Assembly: GCF_035938995.1 (NCBI RefSeq)
Contig: NZ_DASZGI010000289.1
Coordinates: 1 to 5,659 of the forward strand
Origin: DASZGI01 sp035938995
GTDB lineage: Bacteria; Actinomycetota; Actinomycetes; Streptomycetales; Catenulisporaceae
Length of the DNA: 5,659 nucleotides
Reading direction: 5' to 3'
Every line of letters starts with the position of its first letter. Positions within the stretch are counted from its first letter, which is position 1. Shown here piece by piece: positions 1-4,837 of this stretch. The translations under genes were made by a program, and so were the position numbers. The notes beneath the pieces were generated by a model that made no database searches, was not told the DNA's origin, and saw only the letters and a program-made list of their open reading frames with translations.

Positions 1-386
1 CGCTGGGCAAACGAATCCTGGCCGCTCAGTGCCCTGCGAAACCAGTGCTCAGCCCGCTCGAACCGGCCGAGTTCGGCGCAGATCGCCCCGAGATAGCCGG
101 CCGCCGCGCTGCTCAAAGGGCCCCGCTCGACGTGCTCGAGATACGGGATCGCCTTCGCCAGCCGTCCCTTCCTCAGCCAGGTCTCCGCGAGGTCGAACGC
201 GGTCTGCTGTTCGTCGGTTATCCCGGCACTCCGCCTAGCGCCGGCCGGAGTGGGAAACCTCCCGTCCGGCGTGGCTCGCCCGCGAGACTCCCGACCAGCG
301 TTCGCCGATGCGACCGGGCGTATCCAGAGTCCCCGCCGGAAGCGCCGATCACTCGGCAGCGCTTCCGGCTTTCCCGCATCCGCCAT
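1..386 (-). CDS. TPR-repeat protein, N-terminal part (runs off the left edge)
   Basis: The minus strand is open from an ATG at 384-386 to the window edge, giving 128 complete codons with no stop. Residues from about 63 onward read as two tetratricopeptide repeats: roughly 63-96, with AETWLRKGRLAKAIPYLE, and 97-128, with YLGAICAELGRFERAEHWF, which has the usual G/Y/A/F spacing. TPRs are helical protein-protein interaction units; no catalytic domain is visible in this part, so the role is unknown. The ATG has a strong ribosome site (GGGGAG, 4 bases away) and lies 55 bp after the SRPBCC gene on the same strand. The first 56 residues are odd: rich in Arg, Gly and Pro, 17 of 56 codons end in A or T against 11 of 72 afterwards, and a strong hairpin lies inside them. 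The real start may therefore be further in, near 219. The TPR assignment is fairly sure; the start is not. Confidence 0.62.
   Translation of the reverse strand, partial: MADAGKPEALPSDRRFRRGLWIRPVASANAGRESRGRATPDGRFPTPAGARRSAGITDEQQTAFDLAETWLRKGRLAKAIPYLEHVERGPLSSAAAGYLGAICAELGRFERAEHWFRRALSGQDSFAQ
335..369 (-). terminator. Strong hairpin, likely terminator of the regulator-SRPBCC unit
   Basis: GCCGGAAGC (335-343) pairs perfectly with GCTTCCGGC (361-369). Inside it GCCGA (344-348) pairs with TCGGC (353-357) around a TCAC loop, leaving a 3-base bulge (358-360). That makes 14 base pairs in all, nearly all GC. It lies 73-107 bp after the SRPBCC stop codon. There is no clear U-run on the minus strand, as is common for actinobacterial terminators. 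The alternative is that it is a structure within the start of the TPR reading frame. The pairing is certain; the terminator role is inferred. Confidence 0.55.
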
Positions 387-390
387 GCAG

Positions 391-396
391 CTCCCC
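391..396 (-). promoter_or_regulatory. Ribosome binding site for the ATG at 384-386
   Basis: The minus strand reads GGGGAG four bases before the ATG, a good Shine-Dalgarno match. It is the main argument for starting the TPR gene at 386, against the poor codon use and the hairpin that follow. Confidence 0.45.
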
Positions 397-441
397 TTGT
401 CGGGCCTCCTGCGCACATTCAGGCAGGTGTATGACGACTTA

Positions 442-1155
442 TCAGGCGTACACCCCATCCAGCCAGCTGCGCCAGGCCTGCTCGGTCTTCGCCTTGTCGA
501 CCCCCTCGGCGAACAGGTGGTGCGCGGCGTCCACCGTTCCGCCAAAGGCGTTTCGGCCGTAGAAGCGATACAGCGCCTCGTCCGTGCGCAAACCGAGGAA
601 GTAAGGGTTGATGTAGTCGACCACGGCGTCGATCGGCTCGAGGCCGGGCACGTCGAGCCGAACCGAGTCGCCCTCCCCGGACTCGTCGGCAAGGCCTATG
701 GCGCTCTTGAGCGTTTCGAAGGACTCGGCGGCAGCCGAGTTGACCGGTCCGCTCAGCGCGATGTAGGCGGGGCTCTGGCCCGAGAAATACCGCAGGTACT
801 GGCCGAGGCTGTGCAGATAGAAGTCGGTGTGCTTATCCACGCCGTCGTACTGGTCGTCCCAGTCGCCGACGAAGATCCCGCTGTGGACGTAGCGCAGGGA
901 GGCCGTGCCGCCGTCGCGTGCCTCGATGATGTAGTCGAGGGCGTTGAACCAGCCGTCCTCGCCCTCGACGCGGACAGCGAAATGGTTCGGGGGATCCCAC
1001 GTGACGTCGGGCTCGTCTAAACCGGAGGCGGACGCTCCGGGATCGGCGTCCACGGGGAACATCCAGCCTGCGGTGCCGCTGGTGACAGCCGCGAACACCT
1101 GCTCGGGGGTGGCCGGAAGGACGACTTCGCGGTTGATCTGGAATGAGTGGGACAT
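442..1155 (-). CDS. SRPBCC (AHSA1-type) domain protein
   Basis: This 237-residue protein has no signal peptide or membrane segment, so it should be cytoplasmic. Residues about 5-125 look like the helix-grip SRPBCC fold of the Bet v1/START superfamily, AHSA1-like branch: an opening strand INREVVLPATPEQVFAAVT, a middle GWFNALDYIIE and LRYVHSGIF strand pair, and a long closing helix around HTDFYLHSLGQYLRYF. Members hold small hydrophobic ligands or act as co-chaperone-like proteins; the ligand here cannot be read. The family is usually about 140-160 residues, so the remaining stretch of about 110 is an extra C-terminal domain I do not recognise. The ATG is preceded by GAGGAG at 1162-1167, six bases away and inside the end of the regulator gene. 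Only 3 bp separate the two genes, so they are almost certainly co-transcribed. Confidence 0.92.
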   Translation of the reverse strand: MSHSFQINREVVLPATPEQVFAAVTSGTAGWMFPVDADPGASASGLDEPDVTWDPPNHFAVRVEGEDGWFNALDYIIEARDGGTASLRYVHSGIFVGDWDDQYDGVDKHTDFYLHSLGQYLRYFSGQSPAYIALSGPVNSAAAESFETLKSAIGLADESGEGDSVRLDVPGLEPIDAVVDYINPYFLGLRTDEALYRFYGRNAFGGTVDAAHHLFAEGVDKAKTEQAWRSWLDGVYA

Positions 1156-1158
1156 CGG

Positions 1159-1785
1159 CTACTCCTCGGATTTCGCGGTGACGGTTGCGCCGGATTCGGC
1201 GATCGGACGGGTCAGGCTTGGGTGCAGGGCGACGATGAGCCGGTGCCGCCGACCGCCCGGTGCGTGCTCGTCGTGGTACTTGGCGACGAGACCCTTCACC
1301 GCCGAGCTCAACTCCTCGGCGAAGGCGGCACGGTCGGCGGCGCTGGCGAAGCGTATTTCGCTGTCCACGGCGAACGTCGCAAGACGCTGCTTCGCGGCGG
1401 TCGCCCCGGTGATGAGATCGCCGACTTCGCGCACCAGCCGGGAGGCGAGCGCGAGAAGCCATCGCGCGGACAGTTGGTCGGGCGCGCGCCCGGGGTCGGG
1501 TGCCACGGCGTCCAGCACGCGCGGCGAGATGACGTATGACGCGGCCGTGGCCTGGAGCACCCGTTCGGTCACGTTGCCCTTGCGGCGCTCCTCGACGAGT
1601 TCGACCAACCCGTGCCGTTCCAGCGCGTGCAGGTGGTAGTTCGCCTTTTGCCGGGTGAGCCCGACCTGCGCGGCCAACGTGCTGGCCGAGCCCGGCTCGG
1701 TCAGCGCGGCGAGCAGTTTCGTCCGGATCGGGTCGAGCGAGGCCTCGGCTGCGGCGGGGTCGTCGATGACGGCTACTTCCAACAT
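1159..1785 (-). CDS. ArsR-like winged-helix transcriptional regulator
   Basis: A 208-residue DNA-binding protein. Residues about 15-80 form a winged helix: DPIRTKLLAALTEPGSAS, then the helix-turn-helix TLAAQVGLTRQKANYHLHAL with its recognition helix near 44-57, then the wing GLVELVEERRKGNVTERVL. This is the ArsR/HTH_20 type. The protein has no cysteine and lacks the ELCVCDL metal motif, so it is not a classical metal sensor. The 120 or so residues after the wing are helical and probably mediate dimerisation or ligand sensing. The ATG at 1783-1785 is the only plausible start in frame and has just a weak GGGG upstream. The gene leads the pair with the SRPBCC gene; such ArsR-SRPBCC pairs are common in actinobacteria. 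It may control its own promoter. The target is unknown. Confidence 0.92.
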   Translation of the reverse strand: MLEVAVIDDPAAAEASLDPIRTKLLAALTEPGSASTLAAQVGLTRQKANYHLHALERHGLVELVEERRKGNVTERVLQATAASYVISPRVLDAVAPDPGRAPDQLSARWLLALASRLVREVGDLITGATAAKQRLATFAVDSEIRFASAADRAAFAEELSSAVKGLVAKYHDEHAPGGRRHRLIVALHPSLTRPIAESGATVTAKSEE

Positions 1786-1791
1786 GGCCCC

Positions 1792-1820
1792 ACGATCGCA
1801 CCGAACGTTTTTGTTGTCAA
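1792..1820 (-). promoter_or_regulatory. Putative promoter of the regulator-SRPBCC pair
   Basis: On the minus strand a perfect TTGACA (1815-1820) is followed, after 17 bases, by GATCGT (1792-1797), a weak -10 with three matches to TATAAT. It sits in a conspicuous AT-rich island (about 1807-1835) in otherwise GC-rich DNA. Transcription would begin close to the ATG at 1785, so the message could be leaderless, which fits the poor ribosome site. The pentamer TTGTC (plus strand) occurs at 1814-1818 and 1832-1836, starts 18 bp apart, and could be an operator. Confidence 0.5.
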
Positions 1821-1883
1821 GGATAGAAAAATTGTCGGCTAGGCGATGGGCGACGCCGCGAACCCGATGAGGCTGCGCAAACT

Positions 1884-1914
1884 GCTCGCTCCCGCCGGAG
1901 TGGCGGGAGCGAGC
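1884..1914 (-). terminator. Perfect 13-bp hairpin after the permease gene
   Basis: GCTCGCTCCCGCC (1884-1896) and GGCGGGAGCGAGC (1902-1914) are exact inverse complements around a 5-base loop. The hairpin lies 50 bp beyond the permease stop and 63 bp above the head of the next gene's promoter, so it separates the two units. There is no T-run on either side. A smaller dyad, CGAAGC-G-GCTTCG, lies at 1930-1942 between it and the permease. Confidence 0.75.
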
Positions 1915-1964
1915 CTTGTCAGGACATGGCGAAGCGGCTTCGGTTTCCGCTCTCGTGACTGAAA

Positions 1965-3563
1965 TCAGGCTGCGGTGTCCGGCACAACCGCGGTGCCGTC
2001 GACAGCGGTCTCCTTCGGCAGGGTCTCGCCACGGAAGTAGGCGGGACGGACGAGTCGGTAGATGTACATCAATGGAATCCCGAGCACGAGCGCGCCGATG
2101 CCGGTCAGGAACACGCCGCCGATCGACCAGTGCGGGGCGAACGGCATGTCCCAGTGCGTCGCGCCGTAACTCGGACTCCAGTAGATGTGGCAGGCGTAGC
2201 CGAAGAATGTCCACAGGATCAGCCCGCCGATCAGCGGCATGATGCAGTAGAGCCACAGCATGCGCTGCCTGCCGCGGGCGCCGGTCCGACCGGCCGCACG
2301 AACTTGCGGCAGGTAGTGCCAGAAGCACTCGATACCGGTCAGGCCGTAGTAGAACGCGATGGCGAGGCCGAGGGAGCCGATCGTGTCCTTCAGCACATTT
2401 CCGCTGATCTTGATCAGCGCTGCGTAGAAGGCGATCGAGGCCAGTCCCATGGCCACCGTGGACCAGCTCGGCGTGCGGAAACGTGGGTGGACCCTGGCGA
2501 AGCCGCGGGGGATCGCCTGGTGGCTCGCCATCGAGAGCGCGGTGCGCGCGGTCGGCATGATCGTCGTCTGCGTGGAGGCGGAAGCCGAAGTGAGCACCAT
2601 CAGGACGAGGAGCTTGCTCAGGAACCAGCCGAGGCCGACACTGCCGAAGACTGCGCCGCCAAGCCCGGAGAGCACGTCCCCGGAGTTCGCGGGGTTGGCG
2701 AGTCCCAGGCCCTTCGCTCCGACTCCGGCAAAAGCCTGCGACGAGATGGTGACCACGCCGTAGATGACCAGCAGGAGCACGGTGGACAGGACTGCGGCGC
2801 GACCTGGCGTCTTCGCCTTGTCCTTCGTCTCCTCGTTGATGGAGACGGCCGTGTCCCAGCCCCAGTAGATGAACACGGCCAGCAGCAGACCCTGTGTCAA
2901 CGTGGAGAAGGACGCGATGTCCAGGGGGTTGAACCAAGAAGCCGCGACGTGGATCGAGCCGGGCGGCGGGTTCGAGCCGTACACCTTGACCAACGCGGTG
3001 ACCGAGAGCACGGCAAGCATGATCACTTCGACGGTGAGCAGCACCTTCTGCAACCATGCCGAGACCTCGATCCCGACGTAGCAGATCGCGGTCATCAGGA
3101 CGATCCACACGATCCCCGCGACCTCGGTCCAGCCGGCGCTGTTCGCGACTCCGTTCGCTCCGACCAGTTGGAAGCCATAGCCACCGGCGATCTGCGCGAG
3201 GTTGGCCATCACGATCACGTCGGCGGCGATGATCGCCCAGCCGCCGAGCCAGCCGGACTTGGGGCCGAAGACCCTGGCACCCCAGGTGAACGTCGTCCCG
3301 CAGTCGGGGTCGTACTCGTTGAGTCCCTGGTAGCCGAACGCGACCAGCAACATCGGGACGAAGGCCAGGAGCATGATGATCGGCGACTGGAGTCCCACAG
3401 CGGCAACGACGAAACCGAGAGTCGCGGCGAGGCTATAGGCCGGCGCCACGGAGGCGGTGCCGATCACGATGCTGGAGATCAGGCCGAGCGCGTCGGACTT
3501 GAGGCCTTTGTCGGCGGACGCGGCTCGGCCGCCGACATCCGGTTCGGTGGAGGTGGCGGACAT
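1965..3563 (-). CDS. APC-superfamily amino acid/polyamine permease
   Basis: A 532-residue integral membrane protein of normal length for the amino acid-polyamine-organocation family (PotE-like), with about 12 hydrophobic segments: near 25-56, 59-79, 104-134, 147-167, 173-194, 220-240, 256-280, 305-328, 367-385, 395-412, 436-458 and 480-503. The broken first helix carries GTASVAPAYS (35-44), the place where family members bind the substrate amino group. The sixth carries FIYWGWDTAVSINEET (231-246), another family hallmark. QTTIMPTARTALSMA (332-346) is also typical. It should drive proton- or ion-coupled uptake or exchange of an amino acid or amine across the cytoplasmic membrane; the substrate cannot be told from sequence. 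The ATG has GAGGAG (3570-3575) six bases upstream. It is probably a single-gene unit, with a hairpin at 1884-1914 downstream. No neighbour enzyme points to a substrate. Confidence 0.96.
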   Translation of the reverse strand: MSATSTEPDVGGRAASADKGLKSDALGLISSIVIGTASVAPAYSLAATLGFVVAAVGLQSPIIMLLAFVPMLLVAFGYQGLNEYDPDCGTTFTWGARVFGPKSGWLGGWAIIAADVIVMANLAQIAGGYGFQLVGANGVANSAGWTEVAGIVWIVLMTAICYVGIEVSAWLQKVLLTVEVIMLAVLSVTALVKVYGSNPPPGSIHVAASWFNPLDIASFSTLTQGLLLAVFIYWGWDTAVSINEETKDKAKTPGRAAVLSTVLLLVIYGVVTISSQAFAGVGAKGLGLANPANSGDVLSGLGGAVFGSVGLGWFLSKLLVLMVLTSASASTQTTIMPTARTALSMASHQAIPRGFARVHPRFRTPSWSTVAMGLASIAFYAALIKISGNVLKDTIGSLGLAIAFYYGLTGIECFWHYLPQVRAAGRTGARGRQRMLWLYCIMPLIGGLILWTFFGYACHIYWSPSYGATHWDMPFAPHWSIGGVFLTGIGALVLGIPLMYIYRLVRPAYFRGETLPKETAVDGTAVVPDTAA

Positions 3564-3589
3564 GTGCGGCTCCTCGGCTGAAGTGGGCC

Positions 3590-3670
3590 GGTGACCATCA
3601 CCATCTCTCCGACGAGGCCGTTTGTCACCCAGACTGTTCCGCCAGCCTCACGAGTCTCGTCGGCCTCACG
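3590..3670. repeat. Repeat-rich leader region of the permease gene
   Basis: The gap between the permease and ZIP genes packs several symmetric elements. GGTGA-CCA-TCACC is at 3590-3602. CCGACGAG (3609-3616) is inversely repeated as CTCGTCGG (3656-3663). An 11-bp palindrome ACGAG-T-CTCGT lies at 3650-3660, and a direct repeat GCCTCACG occurs at 3645-3652 and 3663-3670. They may be operators or parts of a folded leader. No convincing promoter is seen: GTGACA-17-GATGGT is only a weak fit. Confidence 0.45.
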
Positions 3671-3671
3671 T

Positions 3672-3700
3672 CGCCGCTGTGGCCTCGGGAAACAGCAGCG
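3672..3700 (-). terminator. Possible terminator of the ZIP transporter gene
   Basis: CGCCGCTGT (3672-3680) pairs with ACAGCAGCG (3692-3700), nine pairs with one G-U in the minus-strand RNA, around an 11-base loop. It begins 8 bases after the ZIP stop codon. There is no U-run. The position fits a terminator, but the stem is modest for such GC-rich DNA. Confidence 0.42.
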
Positions 3701-3708
3701 CCGCGAGA

Positions 3709-4554
3709 TCAGGCCCCGGCCGCCGTCACCACCGCGTCGGTGATGAAGCCGAGCACGATGCCGAGCAGGAGACCCCAGGTGGTCAGCTCCTTCAGCGCCA
3801 TGCGGCGGGCGACGGCCATGAGCTCGATCACGACGTAGAGGATCGATCCGGCGGCCAGAGTCAAGAAGCCGATGGAAAGGGCGTCGTTGACGACGTGCTG
3901 GCCGATCACCGTGCCGAGGAAGGTGGGTCCGCCGCCGACGAGGCCGAGCAGGCCGAGCCGGGTCCAGGTGGGCGCCCGTCCCTCGGCCGCGAGCGGCGCC
4001 ACGATGCCGAAGCCTTCGGTGGCGTTGTGCAGGCCGAAGCCGATGATCAGCAGGATCGCGAGCTGGAGTTGTCCCTGCGCGGCGGAGTTGCCGATGGCCA
4101 AGCCCTCGGCGAAGTTGTGCAGGCCGATGCCGACGGCGATCAGCATGGAGAGGTCGAAGAAGCGCGAGAACGCGGATGAAGAGGTGGGCCGGCCGGTGGA
4201 GGCGAGTTCGCCGGCGGTCGCGGCGCCAGGGCCGAAGCTTCGTGGGCGGTGGGCGCGGCGCGCGACGTAGCGGTCGAAGTAGACCAGTCCGACGAGGCCG
4301 ACGCCGAAGCAGCCGAAGAAGACGGCGGCGTTCCCGGTGGCCGATCTGTACCGGTGGCTGGACAGCGCGGCGTCGATCGGGTCCCAGGCGTGGGTGAGAA
4401 CGTCCCAGAGGAGGAAGATCAAAATGCCGATGGCGACGGCGTTGAGCAGGGCCTTCAACTTGGGCGCGGGGTTCCGCATGCGGCCGATGGGGAGCCCGAG
4501 GTAGATCGTGAATCCGGCGACTGCGCCCAGGAGCGTGATCTCGGGTCCGGACAT
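3709..4554 (-). CDS. ZIP-family divalent metal transporter
   Basis: A 281-residue membrane protein of the ZIP (SLC39-like) family, which moves Zn, Fe, Mn or related ions into the cytoplasm. About eight hydrophobic segments are visible: near 5-24, 34-54, 74-93, 133-157, 163-187, 198-219, 226-248 and 256-278, with a polar loop between the third and fourth. The fourth carries GLHNFAEGLAIG (H146, N147, E150) and the fifth GLHNATEGFGIV (H176, N177, E180), the paired metal-site motifs. The prolines of the usual HNxPEG motif are replaced by A149 and T179, as in a GufA-like subgroup I recall. The ATG has AGGAG (4561-4565) six bases upstream. A DtxR/IdeR-like box overlaps its promoter, suggesting iron or manganese as substrate rather than zinc. 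It appears to be a single-gene unit. The family is secure; the metal is inferred. Confidence 0.95.
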   Translation of the reverse strand: MSGPEITLLGAVAGFTIYLGLPIGRMRNPAPKLKALLNAVAIGILIFLLWDVLTHAWDPIDAALSSHRYRSATGNAAVFFGCFGVGLVGLVYFDRYVARRAHRPRSFGPGAATAGELASTGRPTSSSAFSRFFDLSMLIAVGIGLHNFAEGLAIGNSAAQGQLQLAILLIIGFGLHNATEGFGIVAPLAAEGRAPTWTRLGLLGLVGGGPTFLGTVIGQHVVNDALSIGFLTLAAGSILYVVIELMAVARRMALKELTTWGLLLGIVLGFITDAVVTAAGA

Positions 4555-4601
4555 TCGAGGCTCCTGCGACGGGTCGGCGGCTGCGGGCTTGATTCACTCA
4601 G

Positions 4602-4631
4602 AGGCTAACGTAGGTAAGGTTTGCCTAACAA
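4602..4631 (-). promoter_or_regulatory. Putative promoter of the ZIP gene
   Basis: The minus strand reads TTGTTA (4626-4631), 18 bases, then TAGCCT (4602-4607), each with four matches to the vegetative consensus. Transcription would start near 4595, leaving a leader of about 40 bases that contains the AGGAG ribosome site. TACGTT just upstream is another possible -10. Both choices overlap the metal box. Confidence 0.45.
4610..4628. promoter_or_regulatory. DtxR/IdeR-like metal-regulator box
   Basis: The 19 bases GTAGGTAAGGTTTGCCTAA read on the other strand match the DtxR/IdeR consensus TTAGGTTAGGCTAACCTAA at 13 of 19 positions, with TTAGG intact on one side and CCTA on the other. The box lies between the predicted -35 and -10 of the ZIP gene, where a bound dimer would block RNA polymerase. 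Flanking GGCTAAC (4603-4609) and GCCTAAC (4623-4629) may extend the site for a second dimer, as DtxR proteins often bind in pairs. The regulator itself is not in this window. Confidence 0.72.
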
Positions 4632-4837
4632 ATGCGATCCAAACGGTCGCAGGTCGGAGGCCAAGTTCTCGGTAAAACGCGGCCGTCAGGGCGCGGCCGG
4701 TGGCGAGGCGTCGGGGTGACGGCGTGGCGGCAATCGACGGCGACCGCGAGGGGCAGCGCCGAGCGGTGAGGGACGGTGTCGCCCGTCGTAGGGGTGGAGC
4801 GACCGGTGGGGGTGCTAGGCGTGCCAATCTTGGACGC

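Noticed and set aside
250..1020. A 256-codon plus frame opposite the SRPBCC gene.
   Set aside because: It is the antisense of a well-supported minus-strand gene and crosses its stop and the adjacent terminator hairpin.
1159..3108. A 649-codon minus frame that runs from within the permease region through to the regulator stop.
   Set aside because: Only the last 208 codons are the regulator. The rest is an Arg/His/Pro-rich out-of-frame reading of the permease, with no membrane segments or recognisable domain.
2130..3581. A 483-codon plus frame opposite the permease gene.
   Set aside because: Composition is Arg/Asp/Glu/Gly/His-rich and resembles no family. It is the expected antisense shadow in GC-rich DNA, while the minus frame gives a full 12-helix permease.
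3570..3615. A glycine-riboswitch-like string upstream of the permease (GGAGAG followed later by CCGAGGAGC).
   Set aside because: The conserved core CCGAAGGAGC is not matched exactly, the supporting helices are not found, and CCGAGGAGC is explained by the ribosome site.
3479..4597. A 372-codon minus frame overlapping the ZIP gene in another frame.
   Set aside because: It is dominated by Arg, Pro and His and has no domain. The overlapping frame encodes a clear ZIP protein with its own ribosome site.
4610..4628. Zur (zinc regulator) box for the ZIP gene.
   Set aside because: The site lacks the TGAAAAT-type arms of actinobacterial Zur boxes and matches the TTAGG/CCTAA pattern of DtxR/IdeR much better.
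4766..4837. An upstream GTG start for the glycosyltransferase.
   Set aside because: It would add 24 Arg/Gly-rich residues before the membrane helix and has no close ribosome site. It cannot be excluded, but the GTG at 4838 fits the family better.
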